Of a stretch of 64,000 nucleotides of DNA, positions 1 through 12,200 are shown one piece after another. Origin of the DNA: Cladorrhinum sp. PSN259. Lineage: Eukaryota > Ascomycota > Sordariomycetes > Sordariales > Podosporaceae. A program made the translations under genes and the position numbers. The stretch covers positions 124,001-188,000 of the forward strand of contig MU867086.1 in NCBI GenBank assembly GCA_033725935.1. The letters run 5' to 3'. Position 1 is the first letter of the stretch. Every line of letters starts with the position of its first letter. Below the pieces are notes generated by a model. That model was not told the origin of the DNA and searched no databases. It worked only from the letters and a program-made list of their open reading frames with translations.

Positions 1-3000
1 ACGAGGGATTTCATCACTCAACCACTCATAATCAACGCCGCAAGGGACAAGAAAACGTTTTGCGCCATGCCAGGATCCGGAAAAACAGCTCACAAGGACT
101 CGCAGGCTTTGAGGTAAGGTGAGATTGGCTGGGTCTCAGAAACGGAAGGGCAAATGGCGGTGAGTGTCCACGGGCGTGTCTGTCGCCCTCACATATTTTT
201 TTCGTCACATCTGAGGTCACCAAAACGGGTTTACTGGGCAAACAGGATTTTTGCCCTCTTTCTCCTCCACCCTCTCAGAGAGTCTGCACAGGGAGGGGGT
301 AACCCGGCGCTAGAGAATCCCATCCACAAACCAAGCCTCGACATGCTCCAGACTACCGGGTCCAGAATCTCGATTTTGTCCTGTTGCTGGTGGCCTCTCA
401 ATTCGGCCTTGTTTCTCTTAGTCTCACACCATATCCCAGCCGCCCACAACAGCCGTCTAGTGTGTGGTGAAAGATCTTTGCTTTGTCATGGTCCGGAGCC
501 CCCGCATGCCCCAGACCCCCGCAGCTCCGCGACGACTCCATCACGACGGACCCGGCCCGATTGTGTTGCGGCCGTGGTCCACAGAATCGGGACTCAGGTC
601 GGTATTGTGATCCCAAGTCGGCCTCCATCAAATCAATAGACTGAACAACAAATGCATAGGGCATTCCTCTTCTCACGGCAGCCTGTCAATGACCGAGGTT
701 GAGACGGCTTGATACCCCTCCAAGACACCGGGTACAATTTACTGCATCATGCAGTTCGCCCTCTTCGGTGACACACCGGAGGCTTTGGTCCGATATCGTT
801 GTTCTCTCAAACAGTGGCACGGCAAATAGAACAATTACACGGCTGGATGGAGGGCTTGGTGGTTGGGAGGGGACAAAGAATACTTTGTCTATATCCTCTT
901 TGTGATGGTCAAGGGCAAGCGCCTTGCTTGACCGTATTCGACTGTTGATTGGTGTCATCAACGACGACGCTGGAAGGGTCTCACAGCAACCCGGATACTG
1001 TACACGGCAGAGGGTTGTTCCATTGAGGCTGGCTTGTTGTTGGAGTTGCACTTGCTATGTGTTGATGCTCAGTCAGCAGCAAAGGCGAAGGTCAACATGC
1101 CCTCGACATCGAGAGAGCGAGGCAAGATCGCAGAAGGGAGCAACGTTCCGACTCATCCAGTAGAACGGTGCATCACGCAGACTAAAATTGTACATCTCCA
1201 GTCTATCATCCGCCAAAGCCCAGTGCCCAACCGCTGTGCAAGGCCTTGTCAGATGTCGTCTACAGCGGCATCCGAAAATGAGTTCGGAAGCAATCTCATA
1301 CCAGTCTGCGACAACGCTTCCCAAAACGACACTTTAGTGTGAGCTATCATCCATCATTGCTTACCCCGCAATATCTCCTGCTGGAAAGGTTTCACGAGCC
1401 GTCAGTGAGACGGAAAGTCTTGAGTCAGATGCTGAATCACGGCATTGAGGGTCCTGTCATGTCCGAGATGACTCAGGCAGGCAGCCCTCTATCCGGCGAT
1501 CTGGACAAAGAACCCTTCGCGCACGACTCTGCAGGATGCCATGGGAGGAAAGCGGGTTGCTTGGCCCCTCAAGTGATCCCTTGAGGGTTCATTGCGTTAT
1601 CAGCGAGCCGTCATCGCTGATAGATGATGGTGTGCTCAGGGCCCAGCGTGCCAACACACCCCACCAGCACCATCAATATCGGCCGCCGTGCCTTGTTTTC
1701 AGTGATGAGCCGGGGTTGTCAGAATTCAACTTGCCGGGGGCTCACAGTGTGTGTGCAGCAATTCGCATTTCCCCAGGCGTTGTTAGCATGCCGCTGCAAG
1801 CAATGCACATGTACGACATTTGGCCCCCTCCAAGACGCATTTCTTAGCTTTGGTCTGGGGATGCCTTACGCATGGAGTTGAGCGGATCCTTGCACGAATT
1901 CTTTCAGGGGCTCACAAGGCTGCCTGAAGACAATGTCAGGGATATCGCTGCCTTCCGGCCGGCGCTGATCGGCCTCAGGACTCCGCCCGGATCTCGGGCC
2001 TCTTCCCGCTTATCGGCCGGGTACCCACTCGTCACCAAGTTTATCAGATATCCACCCAAAGCTGAACTGGTTGAGTGGCGATGAGAGGATGGTACGATGT
2101 AGCTTGCCTTGTCATGCTGTCGCCTCTTTCTAACTACACGCCAGTGCCGGTCAGGCAACGCAACGAGACAAGGTAACCTAGGATAATAATCTGGATGTGG
2201 ACGCCACCGCCACAAAACAACGACCTTTGGACTTGAAGTTCATCAATGGCCAACTTTGAGGCTTACGCGCAGAGATTTTGGCGCTGGGACTGCCGGCTCG
2301 GCGCGATTGGTAATGGCAAGGAGAGAGTGGCGACTTTATCAACAAAATTTCCACAATACGAGACGACGGCGTCGTGGATAAAGTCAAGAATTGGTTTCCA
2401 CGCATCCTCCAAAAGAGCTGGCCGCTGGAAGCCGCCTGGAACCCTAGTGCTGCAAATATGGTGGTAGTGTGTGGCTTTTTTCGGTACGCAGTGCATCTAT
2501 GCATCTCTAGTGCTGTTGATGGTTGGATTGCGGCCGTCGGTCGAAACGGACACGCCCCTCTTCTCTCCACCGCATTGGTCCAAGGCCCTGCCGAAGGATC
2601 GGATATCTCGGCGCCGTTTTTCTGACTTCTGCTTGTTACACGCCGACCGTCCATAACAAGACGCATACGCAGTGTGTACGCCCGGCCGGCGCCTTCCTGT
2701 TGCCCAGAAGCACCACTGCTTGCATGCTTGCCATTGCAGCAATCCACTCAGCATCACGGCCAATGACTAATATGCCCACTCTTGTCCCTATCATTCATTT
2801 GTTGCTGCATACTGGGGTATCCCATTCTCTAGCATGGCATGATCTCAAGGAGGTGGTGCGATCTGCACACACACATTGTAGTGGAGAGCCGAATGAGCTG
2901 TGCAGCTCTGAGGTTGTCTTGGCCCACAACAGTGCCCCTCAGTGACAGATGGTCGGAAGTGCTAGTCTAGCCGGGGTGCCAACGGCTGGGGTGCGTGATG
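1..3000. other. Gene-free segment, left part
   Basis: I see no coding region here. Open frames occur on both strands (for example 154-639 + and 2178-2747 -), but they overlap one another in several frames, lack recognisable domains and have no coherent splice sites. Base composition looks mixed rather than AT-rich, so it does not resemble a RIP-degraded transposon. The likeliest role is the far upstream region or long 5' leader of a gene lying beyond the left edge, but this cannot be tested inside the window. Confidence 0.5.
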
Positions 3001-3726
3001 CCAGGGCGTTATCTCCTTGGGTAACGTTGTTATCTTTTCACACACACACTCTCCTTCTGTTATTTTATTGTTGCTCGCTCTCCCGAGTATTCGCCCTTTG
3101 GTTGAGACGCTCTCTTCATTCTGCGCATGCAGCATCTCAAATGGTACGGCGGGTGATTCGCCAGCAGTGGATAAGAGTCAAGGCAGCATCCATTTGCAAT
3201 GGTCGTCTCCTCCCCCAATGGTAAGATAGTCTGATGGCAGCTCGTTTTTGAACTACCACCCACCCCTGGGGATCGGATCGGATGGTGTTTTCTTAGCCGC
3301 CCCCTGCTCCCTTTTCCCGATCCTCCTTTCCCTCTCCCCTGTCCTTTTGACAGCTTGGCACGTTTTATTTGGTCGCGCGGCAAACAAACGAACGACAGCG
3401 GTTCTTTCCCTCATCTCTTTGCTATTGTCGATCCGTATCCGCTTTAATATTTTTTTATTTTCTTTCTTGGGTGGGTGGGGTATCTTGAATCTCTAGACCT
3501 TTTCGCTTCTGCACGTCGTTCTGTTTTCTGTACCGTCCTGCCTCTCTTGAAACCTTTTTGTGTAGGGTACAAACGCACAGCACAGGCACGGCAAAGCAAG
3601 CATGATGCTGTAGTTTGTTTGAAATGGAGGGGTAGCAATCTAAGCTACAATTAATTTGTCAGATTTCATTTCACATGGCTTCGTACCGGTATTTCAACGA
3701 CCCCCACCTTTAATCTGATGTTGATA

Positions 3727-3818
3727 TATCTGCTTCGCTGCTTCGCAGATAACGCAAGGCATATCTAGTATCTGCACATCATGGTTACATTTTGCCTTCA
3801 AAATGTAAATTGCAGATA
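3727..3818. repeat. Two nested inverted repeats (hairpins)
   Basis: The 7-mer TATCTGC at 3727-3733 is inverted at 3745-3751 (GCAGATA). The same 7-mer at 3769-3775 is inverted at 3812-3818. Inside the second pair lies a perfect 10-bp stem, 3785-3794 with 3799-3808, closed by a 4-nt CCTT loop. The 3769-3818 block could therefore fold as a 7-bp outer stem, an internal loop and a 10-bp inner stem. Between the 3727-3733 and 3745-3751 arms the octamer CTGCTTCG is repeated twice. Function is unknown; it could be a cruciform, an RNA structure or a tiny mobile-element relic. Confidence 0.7.
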
Positions 3819-4068
3819 TCCAATTATACCCTCCTTTAATGTGCTAATTGGCATCTTTGAGGGCCAACGGTGGAGAGACAGGGCCATTGGGGTCTGGGCG
3901 TTTTGGTTTTCCATTTCAAGCTGAGAAAGAAAATACACTAGGAGCATGGCACCATATTTTATGTGCCCAGAGATGCGAGGTAACCCTTTGGGTCTCGCAC
4001 ACAAGCTCCTATTCGGTGCAGTGGCGCTTGGCCCTACTGTATCCACCAGGGAGGAACGGGGCTTGCAG

Positions 4069-4102
4069 TTTACATTTACATTTACATGATGCACTGCAGT
4101 GC
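4069..4102. repeat. TTTACA triplet and 12-bp palindrome
   Basis: Three exact tandem copies of TTTACA (4069-4086) are followed by a perfect 12-bp palindrome, GCACTGCAGTGC, at 4091-4102. A palindrome of this length fits a dimeric regulator site, but no factor can be named from sequence alone. Confidence 0.7.
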
Positions 4103-4889
4103 TTCGCTCGCCGCATGGACCGGAGTGAGGGCGAGGTGCTTATGGATGCCACACAGCCTGTGGCTGCGAGTGGTCTGGGAATCTGCGAGTTCTGCAAGAT
4201 AGCGGATCACGCAAAAAAAGAAAGCAAAAGTGTGAGGGAGCTGAAGAGGGGCTTGCAGATTGCACGCAGTGTGTCAAGTGGAAAATGAAGATCATTGCTT
4301 TTTCTGGTAAGCGGGCGTCCCCTCTAACGCCGTACACACAAGAACAAAAAGCCGTTGGGGCTTGGATGAAGAAACCGTTTTATTTCAATGTCTCAGTTTC
4401 TTCTCCCGTCTGTCTGGTCTAGGTGGCTTGGGCATGAATGTTGTGCTTCCACACCTTTCTTCTCTTTTTGACACCACCTGCCCATTAATAATTGGTTGTG
4501 ATGTGTAATCAAGGAAAAAATCTGAATTTTTCTTCAATCGAATGTCAATTGTGGCGTTCAAATTTTAACTTTAATTTTTTTTTTTCTTCAACGCGCTATC
4601 CAAGCCATTAGACCCCGACCCGTCAATCACACACCGTTCAAGTTTGATCAAAAAGCCCACACACCCACCGGATCTTGCGTATCTTTTGGTTACATTCCTG
4701 ATTCCGCTTGCCAAGAAACTTTTATCTATGCAAAGCCCGGCTGATACCACCCACACCAACCACCAGAGTAACCACACACACACCCATTTTCAGATTGGCA
4801 GATTGGAACATGACAGAATACCATACGATACCGTACCCCCCCCCCCTCCCTCGGTGCTTCGCGTTGTGAATTTTGATTTGAGGCTCGGA

Positions 4890-4930
4890 TGCAGTTGGGT
4901 GCAGTGGAATGCAGTGGAATGCAGTTGCAG
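4890..4930. repeat. 10-bp tandem repeat, four copies
   Basis: TGCAG recurs at 4890, 4900, 4910 and 4920, giving four decamers (TGCAGTTGGG, TGCAGTGGAA twice, then TGCAGTTGCA). The exact 10-bp spacing puts each TGCAG on the same face of the helix. It may be a phased protein-binding array or just a short minisatellite. Confidence 0.7.
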
Positions 4931-5327
4931 TGCATGGACCGGTGGAAGCGGATTTCTCCGTTTTGTGTATGGTTATTATTATCCCCGTTGTTGTTTGTTG
5001 TTGTTGTTTACGGATCCCACGGTAAGTACACGCGGAATACCGATGCTGCAGTGATGGGCCGATTGATGGGTAAAAGTTTGACGACAACACTTATGAAAGT
5101 TTTAGATGACCAAAGATGTTTGTGTGTGATGGGTGATGTTTATGTGTGATGATAGCTTTTTCTTGATTGTTCAAATTTACTTCATTGATAGAGTGATGCT
5201 TTTTAATGATTGTGTCTATCACTGATAAGTTATCCTGCCACCCATCATCCAATTCAGTTCAATTATGTGCTTTTTCATTGTTCCCAATTTTCAAGTTTTA
5301 TTTTTATTTTGATGCCGTCGATATGAT

Positions 5328-5377
5328 CAGGGTCTTTTTTTTTTTTTTTTTCAGGGTCCTTTCTCTATCTCAGGGTC
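5328..5377. repeat. T17 tract flanked by CAGGGTC copies
   Basis: A run of 17 T (5335-5351) sits between two exact copies of CAGGGTC (5328-5334 and 5352-5358), with a third copy at 5371-5377. The arrangement looks like a 7-bp duplication around a homopolymer, which could arise by replication slippage or by insertion of a retroposed oligo-T tail. Confidence 0.65.
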
Positions 5378-5513
5378 TGATGGAGACTGGACTGTAACTT
5401 ATTCCTGCCGATATTGTGCAGTGGTCGGTGGTGGTGGTGCAGTGGTGGTGGGCAAATGTCAAGTAGAAACAGGTTTTTTTTTTCCGGCATAACTATCTAT
5501 CTTTCCGGCCGGT

Positions 5514-5530
5514 CACACACACACACACAC
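5514..5530. repeat. CA dinucleotide microsatellite
   Basis: About eight CA units in a row. It is expected to vary in length between strains. No gene is nearby. Confidence 0.85.
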
Positions 5531-8500
5531 TTGAACTACTGCTTGCATACCCTCATTCAAACAGTTCATGAATTGATTAATCGAGCTTTCTGCCGCACCC
5601 TCCTTCCCTTTTTCTTCTCAATTCTCTCAATCCTCCGAGTCCTCCACCTCAATGTCGGATGTTATACGACTCCAGCTTGAACCGCACGGTCAATGACAGG
5701 TGAATGAGGCCACTATTACTACTTTTGCCCTCCATTACTCTACGAACCTCTCTCTCGGAGATTATCTCCAGCCACCTTTGCACAGTGTGTGTAATTAACG
5801 TGGTAACAGTAAGTGTATAGTTAGTTCTATGCTAGTCTAGGTCTTTTGCTGCTCGGATACAGTTTTCCCCAGTTTACACACTCGCCCCTCCCTCCCATCT
5901 CCCCTCCCTCTGTCCCCCTCTCTGTCCAAGCTCCCCGGCCCCTTGCCTCTTGCCCTCTCATTGGGTGTAAGCTCAACTGTCAAGGTAAGGGTATGTACTC
6001 CCGTAATTACACCCCTCCCTCCCTCCTTCCCCCTCCTTTTAGTTTCTGGGGCGGACATTTAGTTGCCCCACCGAGGCGTTAAAGCTGGTAAGCTTCATGT
6101 CTCACCTAGACCAATCGTTTTTGTTTTCATACCGTTGTCTTATCGCCGGAGAACTTTTGAGGGGTAGCAGTTTAGTTGTAGTGACGGTTGTAGTGTAGCG
6201 TTATTTACTTTTTTTTGCCCCCCTTTTTTTAGATGGCGCCATTTCCCGATGGACTAGACTAAGAAACAATTGTTGCCTAGTGATATGATACCTTGTGAAT
6301 AAAAGGTGGCAACTTACATTAAACTTGTAGGGAACTAGTTCTCTAGCAGATGGGGGGGGAATACAGAAAGTGGAGACCTCATCAGGTGTGAACAAAGAGA
6401 ATTTCGAGATTGCGGGTACTGCCTTTTCCTGACCACATCTAGTCTCACCATCCGGCTCTTCCCTTGCCTCCCGTCTGCGCGACATCCGATTGTCTTAGTT
6501 CCCCCGAAAGTATTCGTACTACTGTCTGTGCCAGTCCCGCCCCAGCCGTAACCGCGAGAAGAAAGCGGGTAATGTATGTATTCTTGCGGCCCTGCCATGA
6601 CATGATCCATCGGGGGTGAATGGATCAGGTCATTAAGGTGATCAAGCAAGCGGGGTTGAAGTGAGACAGACTGGACGCAAGGTAAACGGCTGGCACAGTT
6701 ACAGTTTTCCTCACAGTGTCAAAAAGTAATGCGGGTCTATTGACGGTTTTGAATCGACTTGCATGTAAGCTGTCTAAAAAGAGGATGATGCAGGAGATCA
6801 AAGTCACGAGTTTTCGGAGGTTTTTTGTTTTGCTCAGTGCACCTACAGCTGTCAGTGATCGGTGGTTTTCCCGAGCTGGCGGGTCTGCATGATGGGGTGG
6901 ATAGGCATGTATCCCTCGCCTAGATCCTTGCTGTGAGTGACTCCCTGCTCTCAATGATAGACATGCCGATGCGAGATGTATGTTCTAGATCTTGTTTTTT
7001 GGGCTTTTGGTGAGCTGTGTTACACACCTTCAGATAGATGATGAATGAGCGGGAACGATCTAGAACCTCTCACGGTTGTGGCATGATGGAATCGAGATGT
7101 TTTCAATGCGTTGATCTTTCCTGCTTCTAGATGATCAAGCAGATAGACCATGACTCGCCCATTTCGCCGTTGTTCATCGGTTCTGAATGGTGGTGTTGCA
7201 CTGGCAATAGCTTCACTTTATCCATTTGCCTGCGCTTGGTGTTACACCTGGCCACAGCAATCATCAATGTGTGCGATGCCGTTGCATGTTGGTCTTGACC
7301 GGTCGCATATTGCTGTTGCGTAAGGGTTGCCGGTGGCAGGATAGATTACGATTATTCCGTTGACCGAGGTGGCAGTTGCTACCACACGACACCCACTGAT
7401 CTGATAATGGGTGTTGTCAGGAAGATGAGGCCCGAATCCGGGCCCAGTCCGTTCTGTGTGTCTGTGCTTTTCAATTCGACGCAATTGTTTACACGCCCCC
7501 TACCTACATTGTGGGAATGTACTCGATACATGATGGGGTGTGTAAGTGCACGACGATGATTGATGGTGGGTTTCAGGGCTCTCCTGATGGACGTTTGAGC
7601 CATTCTTGCCTCATACAGCCAGTCAATCAATTTGAAAGATGGATGTTTACATCATTTGCTCCTCACAAACAAAGATGGAATATTCTGGGATTTCGTCACC
7701 AATTATGCAAATCTTTCCCAGTTCGTTTGATTCTGCAGAAACTTGACGAAAAGATGCACACCGGGCCTTTTTTTGTGAGGCTGTCGGGGCCTGAATATCA
7801 CTTTTAGTTTTCTTTTCTTTTTTGCCTCTGACGTTATTGCGAGAGATCATATCTGATAACAGCTAAACAAATACGAAAGATCATCGCTTTTCTTATTTCA
7901 TCGTGCATCCGATTGAATAAGAAAGCCAAGTGGGTCTCAGGGTCCTGCTGCGTTCCACACTTGTAAATAGTTGGCAGCGCTGATCGTTGGCTTGCTTGTC
8001 GATCTCACGGATAGCGGCGCAGCGGGAGACCTGCGCGCCATGTTCCGAACCAGAGATATACACATCGACTATGGGCAAGAAGTTATCAAAAAGTATCTTT
8101 TTGGTGTTGGTGTGGAATGAATCAAGTTCTACACTGTGCTTAGCTTCCAAGTTGATTTGCTTGGATGACTTCAGCTGGCACCTCTCAACGGGCTCCCAGA
8201 TCTGCCGCTCCACACTCGTCGTCATTCAATCAGGGGAAGTACAGGTTCGATCTAGCCATGACAGCAAAGTCCAAGATATGGAACAAGACGTGTAAATCTC
8301 CCTGGATGTGGCTGCTTACACGTCTCTTCTTGATGACATCAGTCTGGGTTCTTCACATGCCATGACCGTTGGTGCAAAAGACGAGATTAACCAAAGATTG
8401 ATCGATCAACGCCATTTGCTTGATGCTGACAAGACGTCATGACTGAAGTGTAAATGTGCCGTGAGGCATAGTCAAGAGAGTGTAACCACGATTCCCCGAC

Positions 8501-9255
8501 GGGTTTTGCCATAATGACGAGGAATTCTCCAAAGCGATGATGTTTTCCTCAGTGAGCTGGACACATGGATGGCACACTCCTGTCCCTTGGGTGAGACGGC
8601 AACATGCGGGTGTGAAAGGGTCTTTTTTTATGGCACGATTGAGTCTCACATTTTGCAATCTCAGGAAACCATGCTATGAGATTAAGGAGACCAAGATTTC
8701 CACGTCTTGGAGTGATGGGCATGTCCCTCCGGCTGTAGAGTAAGCAAATAAGAGTGTGAAAAAGAGATTCTATGCATCATAAGGTAAGGCGATGATAGTG
8801 TAAACTGCTTGAACCATGGGAAGGGTATAGAGAAAGTGTAGCAGTAGGTGGCCCAAGTTACACCACCTACTTCCTTCCACCAGACAGCTCCCACCACCTT
8901 TCTCTTCCACCATTACCTTACACCATAGAACAGATCATATTTTCTGTTGCCTTCTAGCATGTAATAAATTGCCGTACAGATCCGTACACAAAGGAGTGAT
9001 TGTCTCACTTTATTCGCAGAGACACCATTATGTGGTGAAATTTGTGATGATGGATTGGTGAAGAGACAGAGAATCCCCCTTGAACTGAGGGCTGTGTGCG
9101 AAGAAAGAAAAAAACCCGAAATAACCCGAAAACCCCCTAATTACGTACATATAAGTCTGCTGAGGCCAGAGTCTTTAAAAGAAATCCAGCCAAGTTACCC
9201 CATTGTCATTGTGATATATCATTTTCAGATGAATCAGGCTGACATCTGCCACAAT

Positions 9256-12200
9256 CTATCTTGACATTTCTGACTGCTGTGGTTGTGATCGTAAAGTAAT
9301 AATTAGCAACGTCACCATTGGCATAAAAACAGAGAAAAGACCCTACCAGAAGGCTCCCCATCATCTCTGATTGATCTGCATCGACATTTGCAAATCCCAT
9401 TCCAGAGAGAGATACCTTTTGCATTTGCCGTTCTCGAATGCGCTGTTATGGAAGTTAGTTTCCCATCTGGGTATTCGTTTATTTGTCTCTGCTGTTGGGC
9501 CAGTGCGACGCTTGATTGAATTGGACTCACACTCTCAACAGAAGCCGGGACAATGTACCGCACGACGCACACATCCCTCTTTTGGCCGTATCTGACTGCT
9601 CGGCCGATTGCCTGCTTCTCGACAAATGGGTTCCATTGTGGTTCCAAGATGTGTACCCTCGTGGCCGCCGTGATGTTGAGGCTGAGATAGCTTGTCAGAT
9701 AGTGACTCCTTAATATAAGCCGAGTATGTCAGGTTTCTACTCACCCCACCGCACCAGTGCCGAATGTCATGACCAAGGCTACCAACTGATTGTCTGTCTG
9801 AAACATCTTCAGGATCTTTATTCTGTCCGATGTACTCGTATTTCCGTCGATGCGTCGAAACGGGATCCCTCTTTGACGTAAAGCATGGGTGGCGATGTCA
9901 AGAGTTTTGGTCCACGAGGAAAAAATGATACTGTAGAAACCGGACTGTGGTTAGCTAGATGCCCAGGGGCAGGGACAAGGCAATATAAGAATGGAGAGAC
10001 CGGTTTTAAAAGGATATAACAATTACCTACCATTTGTCCGAATCCCGGTGGTCGTCAATATCTTGAACTAGCAAGGAAACCTTGGTCGAATGTCCTGAGA
10101 GATTCAAATTGTTGTTTGTTTCAGCAGGCATCTTGGAATTTGAGGAACCTCCCTTTTTTCCCCGTGACTTGGGCACCTTTCTCTCCCATTCGCAATAGCA
10201 GTCAGCGCAGAGAAACTTTTTGCCATCCGGTGTAGATAGACCTGTCTCCGCGATTTCGCATCCGCAGTCTGGGCAGATTTTGGCGCCCGCCACGCCAACG
10301 TCTCCACTGGTATCGTTGTCCATGATACAATCTTGAAGGTCTTGGTCCATAGTTCCGTGGTTGCATATCCGGCGCAGACGCATCACCATCTGGAGGACAG
10401 CTTTTCCAGCCCCGGGACCCTGTGAACTGGATATGAAACGTTCCATCTCAGTCTTTGCCTGGTCTTTAACCATCTCGTAGAGTCTTTTCTCCTCGGCGGA
10501 TAGGTGGACATCGTAGGTGATCTCTTCTGGCTCCGGAAGGTTGATAAGTTCCTTGGTTCGTCTCAAGCATAGAGACTCGAGGAGGAGGCGAAGGTTTTTA
10601 GCGGCACCACTCCTGCTCTTGGCTTCTATTGGCTTGGCGATGTGTTTGCGAAACTCGGATTTGCGGTGGAGCAGAGGAACCCGGAGAAAGCTGATGAGAG
10701 ATCCTAGATCGGTGAGACTGTTGTGGATGGGTGTTCCTGTGAGACACCAGCGGAACTTTGCTGAGAGACTGGCCACAGCATGAAACTGTCGAGTTTGATC
10801 GTGCCGGATGTAGTGGGCTGCACCCGTATCAGTAAAGGTACCTTCACTTCGGACTAATCCTCTACTCTAAGGAATGGAGGAATGATGAGAGTATGGACTT
10901 GCCTTCATCCAAAATAACACGGAACCAAGTCACCTGGTAGGGCACTGCGGCGCCTCCGCGGAGCTCGGTTGCTAGGGTCGCGTACGTGGATAAGACAATG
11001 TCATAATCGAGGAGTTCTTCTGCTGTCGTAGCCTTGGTGCTCCCGTGATGCATGAGAATCCGCAGCTGTCGCGAATTGAGGTGGCTACAGCGCTAGTCAA
11101 AAAAAAAAAAAAAAAAAAAACCAGTTTCGAAAATCCAGGAAGTTGACACGCACTCTTGAATATCTGACAACCACTCTTCGAGGACAACTTTTAGATGACG
11201 GAGGTTAGCGGGCTGACCAGCACCGTAGGTCTTTCCCCCCCGGGAATGAGAACTTGACACTTACGTACTGATGGTGCAATCACAAGGGTAGCTCTTGATT
11301 GCGGCTTTGCCGACAAGCTGTTTATGCGGCCGAACTCATGGGACGCTGCAAAACTATCGGCAACTGTGGCCAGCATTGTCAGAGTCTTGCCAAGTCCCAT
11401 CTCGTCCGCCAAAATCCCCCCAAAAGCTTCCTCTTCTGGCCGTGACCTTTTGGCGCCTGTAATAATATGCTCATAGCTAGGACCCTGCTGTAAGCTTATC
11501 CGACGATCATCAGAGGGTAATTTGGAGATTGAACGTACCATTCAGTGTTGTTGATGCGTTTCTCCTCCCACAGCGATGGAAGCCGGGTGGGCATTCTCCC
11601 CTCTCGTTGGGCAACAAAGTTGACACCCAATGCTTGATGCCTGTAAGTTTATTAGTCGGTATATATGACGAGAGTTCTCTTGCCACTGACCTGTTGAGCT
11701 TTGTTGTCACAATGTCGCTCGTCGGATGCTCTGATCGCAACTCGGTGCGGTGGTCAAGGTCCTTCAAGGCTGTCTCAACCTCTTGCACGCAGTCATTCAC
11801 CGACAGCGGGACGTCAGTGTTTTGGGTTATCATATTGGCAGAATCTCCAAATTTCAGTCTGTGAGGGTTGTCGTACCCCGATACTCCATCGCGATGACTT
11901 GTGGGATCCTGAAGGTAAAGTCGGGCTTTGGAGAGAAGCCGCCCAACCTCGTCCGCTGCTTCCGAGGGCCCGTAAAACACGGCCGAAACACCGAATTGGA
12001 TCTTTTTCTCTCCCGACTTGAACTTGTTCCGGAAGGCTCGAAACTCTGCACCGGAGACGAACAGATCGACCTCACACCCGAGAAGCTTGCCGACCGCTGA
12101 GAGAGCATGTGCAGTGGTCTGATCCAAGACCGCCACATCCACCTCCACTTCCGAGTCGAGTTGAAGAAAGGTGGCATTTTCACGAGATACTGGGCGCAAC

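Larger units (their letters stand above)
3001..9255. other. Gene-free segment, right part, regulatory-looking
   Basis: This stretch continues without a supportable gene up to the 3' end of the SNF2 helicase. It has pyrimidine-rich runs (about 3298-3360, 5880-5935, 6005-6040), T runs (about 4577-4590, 5335-5351), a CA microsatellite, hairpins and short tandem repeats listed separately. Pyrimidine tracts followed by AG occur (for example a C/T run ending at 6230 just before an ATG), as in fungal promoters and 5' leader introns. A noncoding RNA or a long regulated promoter is possible. Nothing here proves transcription. Confidence 0.45.

Noticed and set aside
154..639. 161-codon plus-strand open frame
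   Set aside because: Overlapped by minus-strand frames; no recognisable motif and no promoter-like context.
2178..2747. 189-codon minus-strand open frame
   Set aside because: Overlaps plus-strand frames of similar size, no domain, no splice logic, composition like translated noncoding DNA.
6201..6239. Basic 13-residue minus-strand peptide beginning MAPSKK
   Set aside because: Looked like a ribosomal or histone N-terminus, but it ends at a stop after 13 codons with no donor site to extend it.
7893..8225. 110-codon minus-strand ORF with ATG
   Set aside because: Considered as a small gene, but no domain, no neighbours' splice support and an equally long frame on the other strand.
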